Source of the DNA: Gremmenia infestans
Lineage: Eukaryota; Ascomycota; Leotiomycetes; Helotiales; Hamatocanthoscyphaceae
NCBI GenBank assembly: GCA_032629725.1
Contig: JAFEVB010000008.1
Span: 992,001 to 1,056,000 of the forward strand
Direction of reading: 5' to 3'
DNA: 64,000 nucleotides
Below the pieces are notes generated by a model. It made no database searches and was not told the DNA's origin. It saw only the letters and a program-made list of their open reading frames with translations. Positions within the stretch are counted from its first letter, which is position 1. The number at the start of each line of letters is the position of its first letter. The translations under genes were made by a program, and so were the position numbers. Positions 46,068-57,873 of the stretch are shown here, one piece after another.

Positions 46068-47327
46068 TCAATACCATATACTGCGAGTTCTATGGTGGGG
46101 TAACTGTTCTTGCCCAGCCACCTCCCGTTCCTTCATTGTATCATAAAGAAAGAAATCTATCAGGATGGCATTGATCTTGGCATCTGGATGATTCCGTACA
46201 ATATCTCTGCGGATCAATTCTACGCACCAGATACTACAACCTAGCCAAGTGTCAGTGGATGCTCGCATAGTATTGTACCCTCGACGAACCTCTAAGCTGG
46301 ATTTCCCATGGGTGGCCACTCTCTATCAACTGTTTCTTTCGGATTGCGGTCTCGAGAGCTGGACTGTACCATAAGCATCCCAGGGAATTCAGAATTTGGG
46401 GTACCCGATAGTCTGCAAACATGGTAATTTTGTCGACGTCGTGAAACTCCCCGAAACTCCGGCCGTCAAATGCTGCCCAGAGATCTGCAACACAGATTTG
46501 AGCTCTTTTGAGGATCCGGACGCTTTTGCGGTTCTCGTACTGCACCACGTCGTTGAAACAGGGAAAATCTGCCGCTAGTATATTGACCAGAGCCGCCGAG
46601 GAACAGGCGGCAGCTTCTATGCATCCAGAAAAACTTGATTGGTATTTCTGTACATAGCCATCAGCCATGAGATAGTAGAATAATACAAACGCATTGGTTC
46701 ACACCTCGCATAGCACCTGGCCTGCTTCGCGGAGACACCGCATTCGCTCTTCAAACAGCGGGATCTCCTCCTCGGTTGCACTTCTAAAGACATGCTTTAA
46801 GACTTCTTCAGTGCACCTGTCTTCATCTTGCCAAAAATCTGGAGATGTGATTGGGATATCTATAGACGGCTAAGATTAGCTTGCAATAGTTCAGAGCAGG
46901 GGGGGTCAACAGTACCATCTTCGAGCGCCCGCTGTAATGCAGCAACCAAACTTTTGTAGCCAGTCCATCTCTTGCCTTGGTAGTCAACAGCAAACCGCTC
47001 TTCGTCGTCCTTCTCGGACCAGAATGAAAAGTTCAAGAGATCCATGGTGAAGATAAAGTCTACAGTGCTTTCGTCCTTCCCTTGGGGGTGGAAATCATGT
47101 GATTCCCATGTCTTGGTCGAGTAGTCTTTCTTCTGCATCTGCTCATATATCATGGCAGCGGCGCTTCGACATGACTGCGAGTCGAGAGCTACATCGATGG
47201 AGTTGTCGTACACGTACTCGGCCCCGTCTAAGACTTGCGTTTCGGGGATCTCAGGTGCGAGGGAAGCTTTCTGGAAGTGATTGCGGAGAAAATCAAGAAG
47301 ATCTGGGTCCGCTTCATCATCGGACAT
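46068..47327 (-). CDS. qng1: queuosine 5'-phosphate N-glycosylase (queuosine salvage, DUF2419/Qng1), 365 aa
   Basis: Minus-strand exons 47327-46916, 46859-46705, 46647-46290 and 46240-46068 join in frame. Family signatures include LNFSFWSEKDDEERFAVDYQ, GKRWTGYKSLVAALQRAL, ITSPDFWQDEDRCTEEVLKH, SSAALVNILAADFPCF, KRAQICVADLWAAFDG, FHDVDKITMFADYRVPQIL and the C-terminal CSIWCVELIRRDIVRNHPDA with NAILIDFFLYDTMK and HHRTRSIWY. Qng1 frees queuine base from queuosine monophosphate, letting eukaryotes recycle the tRNA wobble modification that they cannot make. Presence here implies the fungus can salvage queuine from food or bacteria. The third intron uses a GTTCGT donor. The gene is divergent from uba2. 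Confidence 0.93.
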
Positions 47328-47804
47328 AATGTGAAGCGATCAAAGCCTAAGTGTAAATCCTGATACAGACTTTGGGAAGATAATTGATGGCTGAGAATTA
47401 GGGGGCACTAGGAGGAAAGAAATAGTTCAGAAATTTTTATTCATAACAACAAAGACAACGAAATGCTGCAAACGAAGGTAAGGAACTTCCCGGCAAACCC
47501 AATATCAGCAGTTATTACAAAGTGATTTGAACTCTTCTTCGGACTGAATAAAATAAGTGAAGCGGTCCGTGCTACACAGTACTTACAGTCACGTAGCCAG
47601 TCTGATAAGGAGAGCAGAGTCGTGTTCGTTCGTCTCTATCGGCTCGGTTAAAGCGCGTGCTTGTACTCAAAGCCTTGCCTTGTCCACCCCGTTAATACTT
47701 CTTCTACCTGCCCTTTAGGCGCAACGCCCGTCAACATATCCAACACACATCAATCCCCCTCCTCTTCTCCCGAATCCTCCAGGCGCGTCGCCGGCAACCT
47801 TCCA
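47328..47804. promoter_or_regulatory. shared divergent promoter region, qng1 / uba2
   Basis: 477 bp lie between the start codons of qng1 and uba2. Both promoters must lie here. No clear TATA box; pyrimidine-rich DNA near the uba2 start. Confidence 0.5.
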
Positions 47805-50192
47805 ATGGTCCCAGCCATGAAGCGCGACCACTTTAACAGCCAGTCCTTTGGATCACCACTTAACACCATGGTGAAGCAGGTAAGCACCGAGTTCTCATGC
47901 CACCCCGTCGTTGGGAAAGCCTCATATCCCAATTCGATTTTCCGAGCCAGCTAGAGCTACCCTCGTGGGCGGTCACAATTCTGCCGATATTCAACTACTT
48001 TTTCTACCTCATTCGACCTCTACGGAGATACACCAACACCCAAGAGCATGCGCCTCGTGAATTTGAGAATCATGGCTAACGAACTTTCTCAGGCACGAAT
48101 ACTGATGGTGGGCGCTGGAGGTATCGGCTGCGAACTTCTCAAGAACCTCGTCCTTACTGGCTTCGGCGAAGTCCACATCGTTGACCTCGATACAATCGAT
48201 CTAAGCAACCTAAATCGGCAGTTCCTCTTTCGGCACGAACATATCAAGAAGTCAAAGGCTTTAGTGGCAAAGGAGGCAGCGCATGCATTCAACCCGAGAG
48301 TGAAGCTGGAGGCCCATCATGCCAACATCAAAGATCCTCAGTTCAATGTGCGCTGGTTCAAGGGTTTTACAATGGTTTTCAACGCTTTAGACAACTTGGA
48401 GGCTAGGCGGCATGTAAATAAGATGTGCTTGGCAGCAGAAGTCCCTCTTATTGAAAGTGGTACTACAGGATTCAACGGTCAGGTTCAGGTCATCAAGAAG
48501 GGCGTGACTGCCTGTTACGATTGCGCGCCAAAGGAAACACCCAAGAGCTTCCCTGTCTGCACAATCAGGAGCACGCCAAGTCAGCCGATTCACTGTATCG
48601 TTTGGGGGAAAAGCTACTTGTTAAGGTAGGAGAACTTGTGCTCAATTTCGACACGGCGATACTGATAATTGTGGCAGTGAGGTATTTGGGACTAGTGAAG
48701 ATGAGTCTGTAGAGATGGATCACTCTGAAGACTCAGAAAATGGTGCGCATATAACACTATTGCCTGTTGTGAGCTCTCCTAGCTAATATCATGACCAGCC
48801 AAGGAAATTGAGAAATTGCGACAAGAGTCACAAGCTCTGAAAAAGATCAAGGAATCTATGGGTACTCCATCGTTTCCACAACTACTCTTCGACAAAGTTT
48901 ACCACGATGATGTTGTTCGCTTGCGCTCTATGGAAGAGATGTGGAAGACACGGAGGCCTCCAGAGGCTTTGAGTTATGCAAGCATCATTGAACAAGCTGC
49001 TGAGACGGAATTATCGAAGGAGAAAGTGTTGAAGGATGGTCAAAGAGTGTGGAATCTTCATGAGAATGTCGTAGTCTTTAAGGACAGGTGAGCAAGTTTT
49101 ATTTCTTTATGGGACGGTAGTTGACATTCACAGCTTGGAACGTCTAAGTCGAAGATTCGAAGAGATGAAGTCTTCTAAATCAAATGGCAACTCGGCTGAA
49201 CCTACCATCACATTCGACAAAGACGACGAGGATACTTTGGACTTCGTCACGTCAAGCGCGAATCTGAGGTCGCTAGTATTTGGAATTGAAACCAAGTCTA
49301 GATTCGACATCAAACAAATGGCTGGAAACATTATCCCTGCAATTGCAACAACAAATGCAATCGTTGCTGGACTGTGCGTTCTCGAGTCCTTCAAAGTCCT
49401 TCGGGGCGAGTTCTCGGCCACGAAAGAAGTTTTTCTATCACCATTCGCACCCGAGCGACTCCTGTCTTCGGATAGATACAGAGCTCCAAATCCAGATTGT
49501 CCGGTCTGTAGCGTGGCACAGGTTCAACTTCTCGTAGACATGTCCCGGGCTACTCTCCACGACCTAGTAGAAGATTTCTTGAGGCTTGAATTAGGATATG
49601 GTGAGGAGATAGTGGTAAACCACGGCGATTCTCTCCTATATGATGTCGAGGAAACCGACAATTTGACAAAGAAGCTCGGCGAACTAGGTACGTCTCTGAG
49701 AATTATGTTTTGTTTTCTGTACTAATCTACATGTTACAGGTATCAAAAGCGACAGCTTCTTAACAGTCATTGACGAGGATGACGAGAACCCCAAAGGTCC
49801 CAGAGTCAACCTCGTACTCAGTGTACAAGAATCGTAAGTCATACCATAGAAAAACCCGTACTTCTAACTGACTTTTTGTTACAAGGGAAACTTTGGGAGA
49901 CAAGCCAATCAAAGGAGTCGACCTACCTGCATCGGCGGATACTGAAAGCGATGCACCAGCTTCCCCTATCCATCGAAAAAAGAAGCCTTCACAGCCATCG
50001 AACGACACCTATGGGACTGTGGCAGCAACGACGACAAACGGAAGCTTGACTGTATCCAATGGTACCAAGAGACTGTTTTCGGAAGTAGAAGAAGAGAGCT
50101 CGCCGAAGAGAGTAAAGCTTGCAACCAATGGAGATGGTAGCAACGACAACGCTATAGTCATAGACGATGGAGCTATTGTCATCGATGACTGA
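47805..50192 (+). CDS. uba2: SUMO-activating enzyme E1 subunit Uba2, 613 aa
   Basis: Exons 47805-47879, 48093-48625, 48678-48742, 48799-49087, 49134-49687, 49740-49833 and 49886-50192 join in frame. An ATG 12 bases later (MKRDHFN) is an equally likely start. The adenylation domain begins ARILMVGAGGIGCELLKNLV, then DLDTIDLSNLNRQFLFR. Zinc pairs are CYDC (166, 169) and CPVC further on. The catalytic cysteine that takes SUMO is C181 in FPVCTIRSTP. A ubiquitin-fold region and a charged tail with KKKPSQPS, SSPKRVKL (nuclear signal) and repeated AIVIDD follow; the last motif looks like a SUMO-interacting sequence (IVIDD). Uba2 with Aos1 activates SUMO. The first intron is long (213 nt), and the final intron ends in AAG. 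Confidence 0.95.
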
Positions 50193-50268
50193 TTTGCTAT
50201 CATGTCCTTGGACATGTAAAATAGGGGCCGCCTTTCTCAATGCCTTTATGAGATAGATGGTTATAGGC

Positions 50269-51863
50269 TTATGTGGCACTTAATCCACCATCAAGGTTTA
50301 GGACGCAATTACTTGCGTATTTGTTTGTGGCCAGAAACACTGCGGCATCTGCAATTTCTGAAGGCTGCCCAAACCGCTTAAGGGGTATGGCGCTTAGGGC
50401 CGCAGAGTGTGCATCAGGCGTCATGGCTGTACTTTGTATATTAGAAAGCAATCCATCAAAGGGATGACATTTGCGGCAAGCCAAAAGAAATGAAAGAATG
50501 TATTTTAAAAGCCAAACATACCTCTCGTCATACTCGTTTCCACGTAGCCTGGTACAATTACATTTACTCGAACGTTCTTCTCTCCCAGCTCTGCTGCCAA
50601 TGCTCTCGTCAAGGCTGGGAGCAATTAGTATGAAAGGATCTGATAGATGTCAAGACTGACCGATGACTCCAGCTTTACTTGCTGCATACGCCGCACTTCC
50701 CTTCCCTCCTTTCAGACCCAGCAGTGAAGCTACATTGATAATACAACCTGCTTCCTCATTAGCCCCATTTTGTTGAAACTTCTCACAGCATAACTTCCTA
50801 GCAGGACAAAGAACACTCACCTTCACGTTTTTTCATCATATTCCTGCCCACCATCCTGCATCCCAACATCGTCCCCACAAGATTCGTCTGCACCGTGTTC
50901 TCTAACGACATCGGATTCGTGGCAACCAGCGGGGAGTAATGAGCTACCCCCGCACAATTAACCAGGATATCTATATCGCTCTTCAAGTCAACAGCACACC
51001 AATTAGCCAGCTATTCTTTCCCCCAAAAACTACCACATCACATATTATCTCGTCTCACATACACGGGAGGGAAACCGCAAACGCACCTCCTTCCTAAACC
51101 CCTCCCAAAACTGCGCATCCCCAACATCTCCCTCTACAACCCTATGGCCCTTACCCAAGTCTTTCCCTTGAGCCGCAGCCTCAGTCTCATATCCCTTCAG
51201 CTCCTTCATAACACCCAGCAACGTCTCCCCCTTCCGTCCCACAAGCACACACCACGCTCCCTCGTCCGCAAAACGCTTCGCGATCGCCTTTCCGATACCG
51301 CGAGAGGCACCGGTAATAAGACAGCGTTTTCCGGCGAGTATTCCGTGTTTGACATTGGTATCCTTTTCCACATCGACTTTCTCTTCACCCGTTATCGGCA
51401 CGGGTGCTAGAGTTTCAAAAGACGGATTCTTTGCCTCGGAAACCTTGGGCTGTTGTAGGCTACTCGTGTGATTCTGCCTGACTTGATTGCCTATTGAGAA
51501 CCGCCTTATATGAACAGCTAGCATGGGTTCATTAACGCGTCCTGCAGTATTTCCTAGGAAGTGGCTAAACATGCGGTTTGCATTTCCCTCTCCATTGTTC
51601 GCCGTCGCTTGGGCGAATACTTCTCCTCTCCCTCTCCGCGCCTCTTCAAAACCAATTCTTCCATCATGATGACCAGCTGCTCTCGTAAATGAGCGCCATC
51701 GCCATCCAGGTTTAGCGTTAGTAGAGAGAAGGTCTGAGGGGGCTGGTGATGAATGCTCATGCTTGGTTGTACGGTGGAATGGAGAGACAATTGACGGCGT
51801 ATATGCTCTCCTGGATATGTAGGATACGAGACGATAGCGAGAGGGGATACGGAGAGGCCGCAT
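50269..51863 (-). CDS. oar1: mitochondrial 3-oxoacyl-[ACP] reductase-like SDR (Oar1/FabG type), 424 aa
   Basis: Minus-strand exons 51863-51087, 50980-50821, 50747-50661, 50614-50522 and 50426-50269 join in frame. An N-terminal extension of ~180 residues starts MRPLRIPSRYRLVSYISRRA, Arg/Ser-rich with no acids, a typical mitochondrial presequence. The SDR core has the TGASRGIGKAIAKRFADEG cofactor loop, LVNCAGVAHYSPL, INVASLLGLKGGKGSAAYAA with the Y-x3-K active site (YAASK), VRVNVIVPGYVETSMT and the end NLDGGLSAT. This is the FabG/Oar1 type, which reduces beta-ketoacyl-ACP in mitochondrial fatty-acid (octanoate/lipoate) synthesis. The first intron's acceptor has two in-phase options; I use the AAG that gives KE|SDIDILVN. 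Its stop lies 76 bp from the uba2 stop, convergent. Confidence 0.87.
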
Positions 51864-52502
51864 CGTGGTTGGTTGGAGGTCGAGGAAGTGAAGTCTCGTG
51901 ATATAAAGAGGTCAGAATTTGGGGTTGCGCCTGAGGCTAGGCAAAGGGGTTTACAAGATGTCATCTATTCAAAGATATATATATTTTAACCCTTCTGAAT
52001 CAACGTTTTTCTTTTCTTGTCCTACTACTTGTCCTATTTTCTTATAACCGTTCATTTATTCACGTATGGCCAGATTGGTGGGTTTAGTCCGCAAGAATTG
52101 CGCTTTCCATTGTAATTGGTATACACGTGGACAAGGATAGATTCAAAGATCAACAAACCCAGCTACCAAAAGACAATTATCACGTGTAGTAATAGGGGGT
52201 CTTTGAGCTTCTAGGCCCGGGCTACGAACGGGACCTACCTTAGTACATGACATTGAAAACAATCTGTTCTGGATGAGCAATAAGAATTTGCTTCGATTAT
52301 TAATACTTTCCAATTCAGCATCTATTATGTTATTCGAATCGTTGGCGGCATCCGGCCTAAGGCGGTGGGTATAATTAAATCATTTCATGAAGTGTTCCGG
52401 AGCTCCCGGACGGATTGGAGGATCCATGGTACTGGATAGCAATCATCGGTATTACTTGTACTCGGACTTCCAATACGGTCAGTCCAGCCCATGTACCTCC
52501 TA
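51864..52502. other. intergenic region between two minus-strand genes
   Basis: 0.6 kb holding the Oar1 promoter and the 3' region of the Aur1-like gene. No gene seen. Confidence 0.5.
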
Positions 52503-53871
52503 CTATCTGTTTTGCGTTAGATCTTTCGTCGTCCACGTTGCACCCCCTAGACTATCCTGCACCCAAGCTGCTTCCAAGTCTCCATCCCTCCGCCCCTGCT
52601 CGATACTAGACTCGATGCTCCCTTCCTCAGTGCTTGAATCGGAAGCCATAACAAGTTCGTAGTCCTTCTCCGGCTGCGTATCAAATGCGTATTGCAACCG
52701 CGTTCCCTCAAAAAGTCGTTGCCAGCCATTCCCCCCTGAAACTCCAAAAGCATACGCTTTATCAATGCGTAATAAACTCCTGTAGAATATCGAGAACACA
52801 AATGCTGAATACAAAAGCCCTCCTAGCAGATCGATACGCCAATGATGTCGCAAATACATCGTAGAGAACCACTGCCATAATACGTAAAATCCAAGAAGAA
52901 ATGTCCCTCTCCGAGAATACCGGGCGACAAACAAAAAGCAGCAGCAGCTGAATGCTCCGTGCAGGGACGGAAAGGCGCCGAACACGAGAGGAGATGCCTT
53001 GAACGCATTTTGATAAATATGAGTTCCTAGGACTGCATCAACACGGACTAGGCCTGCCGCAGAACCGGGCATGCTGTAGTTTCCTGGGGGTAGAGGATAT
53101 CCATATTGATCGCCATACCAAGGAGCCGCAGTGGGGAAAGATAGATGGGTGATTATCCCCAGACAGTTCTGAATGCCAAAACACCATGCGAATATGGATA
53201 CAACTCCGGGGGATGCAAACAGCCAAAGCCAGAATGCGGCGAGGAAGGGAGAGATGAAGTGGATCACGCCATATGAGAGCCACGCCTAACAAAATTAGCT
53301 TTGTCCTTTTCCCTACCAACTCTAGGCACCTACAAAAACATCAAGTGGTTGACAAAGAGTGTGTGTTGCCGCGTAGAGAATGTTGAGAAGGAAAGGGGGC
53401 AGCGTGGCTAGTATGGAAAGCTTTGGTCTTCTCGTAAGCGCATACATCCACGAATAGCCAAACACTGCGCATATGCATTGTATTGAGAGACCAGTAAAGT
53501 TGATATCGAATATTCGGTGATCGGCTCGCTCGAGGTAGTTGACTCGGATATGGGGTCGAATCGAGGAATCTATGCGGTACGCTGGATAATATATCAGCTC
53601 TCCAAGTTCCAAGTTAAAAAGGAGGCAGAATGCATACCGTTCTTGAAAGTGGTAATCCATATGAGGATAAAGGTCATGTTAATCAGAATATGTCTGAGCA
53701 GACCGAATAAGGAGTGTCTAGGTTGCCATCCTTAGCTATACGGCGCATGTATGAGACCGGTTGGTGGCTAAGTTAGAGCACGGCTTCACACTGTCACACA
53801 TACCTATTGAGTAGAGTTTTGTAGATATGAATGAAAAGGCGCGGTACGACGCCAAGAACATCATGCAACAT
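52503..53871 (-). CDS. Aur1-like PAP2-superfamily membrane enzyme (inositol-phosphorylceramide synthase type), 388 aa
   Basis: Minus-strand exons 53871-53804, 53717-53638, 53569-53334 and 53285-52503 join in frame. The start is MLHDVLGVVPRLF, chosen because the upstream open frame is low-complexity. Six or more membrane spans are visible. Family motifs include TAAPWYGDQYG, PGSAAGLVRVD, FGAFPSLHGA and MYLRHHWRIDLLGG, giving the two catalytic His and the Asp of the PAP2/Aur1 active site. The C-tail is polar and acidic. Yeast Aur1 moves phosphoinositol from phosphatidylinositol to ceramide in the Golgi. This protein keeps the core but differs enough from Aur1 that it could be a paralog with another acceptor, so I leave the symbol blank. 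Intron 1 skips two earlier AGs to use CCTAG. Confidence 0.8.
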
Positions 53872-55129
53872 GGTGATTGAAGGACGCTCAACGCGAAAAG
53901 AGGGCAGCAGCAGCAAAAGATCCAGGCGCGAGTTCCATAGGGGGAGGGGGAGGAGGAGGGAGAAGATGAGATGGAAGAGGAATAAGAAGAGAAGACGACG
54001 ACGACAAGGACGAAGTGAAGAATACGGTGCGAAGAAAGGAAACAAGGCAAGATCTCCGTACTGCTTGCTGCACCGGTGAAGAGAGCAAGGTTGAGATCGG
54101 ACTTTCCTTGTCTCCTGGAGACCGACCCAAGCGCGCTCTCTGAAGTGTGCTCCACTGAAAAAATACATTCGTTCCTATTACCCAGGAATTACGTCCGTAA
54201 TGTTGGAAGATCCCTGGAATTTACAGATAATTCTGTATCCGACAGTCCGACACCGACAGTCTGACAGATGCACAACTTTATGCGCCGCTTGTGGCTGAAG
54301 CTGAACCTGAGCTGAAGTCTTTAAGAAGTCTGAAGATAAAACAAGATCCGAATTCCTGTACTTTACGCTCCGTAGTAAAAGGTACCACAGAAGCCGTCTT
54401 GCGCCGTCGTACGCCGTCCGGCGCCGTCCAGTCCAGGACAGGACTATAAAATCTAACCAAAGTATCGGTATTTATACGTGGGGTTGTATATTTACCTCAA
54501 TCTGGTTTATCGTGATAGAATACCTAACTACCTAAGGGAGTTTATGAAATGGGCATAAAAGTCCGAACAGTACCTAGGTACCTATAGGTAGGTAGGTAGG
54601 TGAGCCAGAGCCCTTGAATTAACTTCTACGTCAACCCTATAATACATAAAACTTTCAACGCAGCCTGGCAGCCTCGGCTTCACGGGTTCTACTCGAGCCC
54701 GACCCGCATCCGCTTTGTGCATAGTAAATTTGATTATACGAAGTACATAGGTAAATTACCTTTAAAATCACGGAGGTAGTGTTTATGCAGCGTGTCTGCC
54801 AAGTACATTAGTTTTGACGTGTTGCAGTATTGAGCCCACACTACAACAATAATTGAAGGGGAAAACAAAAAAGCGATACCGATGGAATTCATCCCCTCTC
54901 TGTACGACTACTATCAAATATATTTGCACAGATCTTTTGCTGTCTGCCACTAAGTCCCAATTTGGCTAAAGGTTTGCATTGAAATGTACCAAACCAGGTA
55001 CGGTACCAAGGTAGCCAAGCTAAGGCCAGACCAAAAAACTCGAAATGCTTGGCGTCACGTCCTTCACGCGTCTTGTTCCGTAACATCTTGAACCTCCAAG
55101 GTACCGCACCACCTCCAGAGCTGCCAACC
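53872..55129. other. divergent intergenic region, Aur1-like / elongin C
   Basis: 1.3 kb between two divergent starts. Purine-rich runs (53930-54010) produce charged antisense open frames that I reject. A CGCCGTC cluster (54396-54430) and a TACCTAGGTA/GGTA tandem region (54571-54602) are present. No gene seen. Confidence 0.5.
54571..54602 (+). repeat. TACCTAGGTA palindrome plus (GGTA)n
   Basis: A 10-bp palindrome is followed by CCTATAGGTA and three more GGTA units, the same motif as the 18-bp palindrome at 24562. Confidence 0.75.
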
Positions 55130-55847
55130 ATGGCGAGCTCCAGCCAAAGCCAAGCACCTAGCAAGTATGTCACGCTCATCTCCAGCGATGGCTTTGAGTT
55201 CGTTGTCTTGCGAGAAGCTGCGTGTATAAGCGGAGCAATCAAGAGAATGCTGGATCCCAACAGTGTGTGCTTCCTTCCTTGCTCTCCCGGCTCAAAATCC
55301 TCTATTAGGATAGATTACTTACACTTCAAAAATACAGGTGGGTTTCTTGAATCAACCACCGGGCGATGTCAGCTCGCAGAGATCAAGTACGTACGTTTCC
55401 ATCTCACCTCGAACATTCGTGAATGCGAACACCGGAGACAATATATGCAAAATGGCCGAGCAAGGGTGAAGGCTGTCACAACCGATGATTAAATCAACAA
55501 GAAACTGCGGACAGAACCTCTTTCGCCCCGGGGCAAAGTAGTGACGCTGGATGATGCCTATACACTTGATCTGAGGCCTGATATACTGCCCAAGTTAGAC
55601 CGAGGATGCCACCACAGTATCCATACTGCACATTGAACTGACTCGTTTCTCAATAGCGGAATTGTCCTTGAGAAAGTTGCCGAATATTTCTATTACAACT
55701 ACAGGAACCGAAACCGCGAAGATGTGCCAGACATGGAGATTCCACCTGAGCTGTGCTTGGAGTTGTTAATGGCGGCAGATTTCCTGGACAGTGAGCTTCG
55801 TCTCTTCCTAAAGTATGTACTAGTGCTAACATATTATTCTAGCGTGA
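55130..55847 (+). CDS. elc1: elongin C, 106 aa
   Basis: Exons 55130-55262, 55338-55386, 55657-55790 and 55843-55847 join in frame. The protein reads YVTLISSDGFEFVVLREAAC, ISGAIKRML, then LAEINGIVLEKVAEYFYYNY and PPELCLELLMAADFLDT, a complete Skp1/BTB-POZ fold of elongin C length. The last exon provides just two bases of the Thr codon and the stop (CG-TGA), which recreates the FLDx-stop ending typical of elongin C. Elongin C links BC-box proteins to cullins in ubiquitin ligases; in yeast Elc1 acts with Ela1 to remove stalled RNA polymerase II. Intron 2 is 270 nt, long for this genome. Confidence 0.93.
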
Positions 55848-56900
55848 AATGATATGATGTAAACTGTATGGCGTTTGGAAGGTAGACGAAAAGAAATGGA
55901 TATGACACGGAGTTCAGGCACAATTGCAGTATAATGAAGGACGAATCTCAGTACCTCATACCCCGGTCTCGGAAGTGAGCTGTCTTTTCTAACAGACCAA
56001 CCCCTCGCGATAGACAAAAAAGCAACGCTAGACTTTCATTGCATTAGTCCGAACGTGATGTTGAAAGTCGACAATAACGAGTGCTACTTTTTATGTCACT
56101 ACGAACCCCATTTGAGCATATGCGTTCTTCTTCACTCATCCATGGGTCGAACGTCTATAGATGATGGTAGAAAAACTACACTACCCGCTTATTTAGTCTA
56201 CATCTACTTTATCAAAGATTGTGGCTTTATTCCAAGGGAAACATCTTGTCCTTCGCAATCATTTGCGTTCTTGCTTTGTGGAGCAAATGCCAGCAATGAT
56301 ATCCTCTGAGTGCTGTATGGTTATGCCGCACTTACTAATGTACTCTTGAAAGTTCTCGTTGGCAGCAAAGTAGTTGGCGCAAGAGTGAAAAGACTATTAG
56401 AACTTTCAATGAATGGCAAGTCTAAATACCCCATCGTGGGCTTCTACTCGAGTAGGTAGGCCCAAATAGTTAAGTCAAGAAATTATACCATATGCCAAGA
56501 TTCTCTTCTTCGTGATTGCCTCTCTTTGGTGCGATATTTTGACGCAGACCACTCTGAAATTTGCTCGAACTTCGAAGCCATGCCAAGTATTTGAGTACGG
56601 GATAAAGTCGTGTCGTCCGGGGTCGCTTGTCCGCACCATTGTGAAGATCAGGCGGCCCACTTGGTTTGACACTTTTACCCCTCGCTTCGGACGTATCAAA
56701 TGCTGAAACGGTTCTTGGTCGAGCATCTGTAGCCGCAAGCGCCGTCTGATGTTCTCATGCGTTACCCCGTTTATAATAAGTTGAGTATCTCTCTTTAGTC
56801 TTCTTGTCTTCTCTGGTCAATCACTGTCTTTTATTACATTCTCATCACACTCTTTACGCTGGTTCGTTTTGTATAACATTTTCTTGCAATATAGCCCATC
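55848..56900. other. 1-kb intergenic region
   Basis: No gene seen. The right end is a C/T-rich leader of the secreted protein gene. Confidence 0.5.
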
Positions 56901-57479
56901 ATGTATTTCTACGCCACTGCCTCTCTCTTTCTTCTTGCAACAGCACAGGCCTCGGTCCTGAGCACAACGAATATCGCAACAGTACTAGCCGGCGCTACTT
57001 CTCAATCCACGCTCACTATCCCAGCCGATGCTATGGCTGCCATAGCAAAACTTGGGACAGGAGGGTCTACAGCCTCAACCCTCTCCGCGGCAGACAAATC
57101 AGCTATCTCGTCTTGCACGAGTACAGCGCAGGCCAATAATACTGCCAGTAAAGCCAATCTCGGTGGAGGAACTGGTTCAGCGGGAAACATTGCATTGTAA
57201 GCATCGAAAATTGGGCATCTAAGATACAAATATGCTAATAGATACCGTAGTGTCACGAATAAAATAACAACTCATGCCTGCGAAAGTGCGGGTCAGCAGA
57301 TAGCCTTGGCCGCTGGAGGAGCCGCGGCCAGTGACACGGATGTCAATCTTTTGATATCAAACGTTGGAGTTTTGAATGCGAACACTGATGCTGCCGGCAT
57401 CACACGAAAGAGGGATATGGGCTACGCGAGGGCGCTGAAGGAGTATCTGGCAATGAGGAAGGCGCGAGGGTTGATATGA
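56901..57479 (+). CDS. small secreted Ala/Ser/Thr-rich protein, 174 aa
   Basis: Exons 56901-57196 and 57251-57479 join in frame across a 54-nt intron. Residues 1-17 (MYFYATASLFLLATAQA) form a clear signal peptide. The mature part is rich in Ala, Ser, Thr and Gly, with only two cysteines (SSCTST and HACESA) that could form one disulphide. A basic RKR site sits about 35 residues from the end, a possible Kex2 processing signal, followed by an amphipathic basic tail (GYARALKEYLAMRKARGL). No membrane anchor or GPI signal is seen at the C-terminus, and I recognise no domain. It could be a cell-wall protein, a prepropeptide or an effector candidate; the sequence does not decide. Confidence 0.8.
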
Positions 57480-57873
57480 GTAGGGAATTGAAGAAGGCAT
57501 CTTGAATATTATGACCTTGAGGAGAGCGGATTGCCTCGGTACAATCCTAAGTTAGTTAGTAATCGAGGTATGAAGAAATGGCCTAGCACTTGGTATAACT
57601 TGTAGAATGAAAGAAGAATATGTTATCAATGCCCGGGTTTTTTAAGATCATGAGTTTTAGGTTTGCTTATCATTGCCGAGGGGGGCGGGCAACCCCCACT
57701 TACTCCTAGGTGCCATTATCATGGAGGGGCAGTGGAGTGGAGCTACTGATGAGTGTATCCGAGTAAACATATTTCTTACCTTGGATACCGTTCTTCCAGA
57801 CTTCGTTTTTAATTCTAATTTATACTCCCGTTCGTTTTTTCTCGTTTTGGGTTGTTTCTGTGTAACAGTCATA
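57480..57873. other. spacer before the amidase gene
   Basis: About 0.4 kb with no gene; it holds the 3' region of the secreted protein gene and the amidase promoter, with a T/C-rich leader near 57800-57860. Confidence 0.5.

Noticed and set aside
53736..54168. Two minus-strand frames upstream of the Aur1-like start
   Set aside because: One is continuous with the true start region, but the upstream residues are Leu/Pro/Ser/Arg low complexity from a purine-rich tract; the start at MLHDVLGV is preferred.
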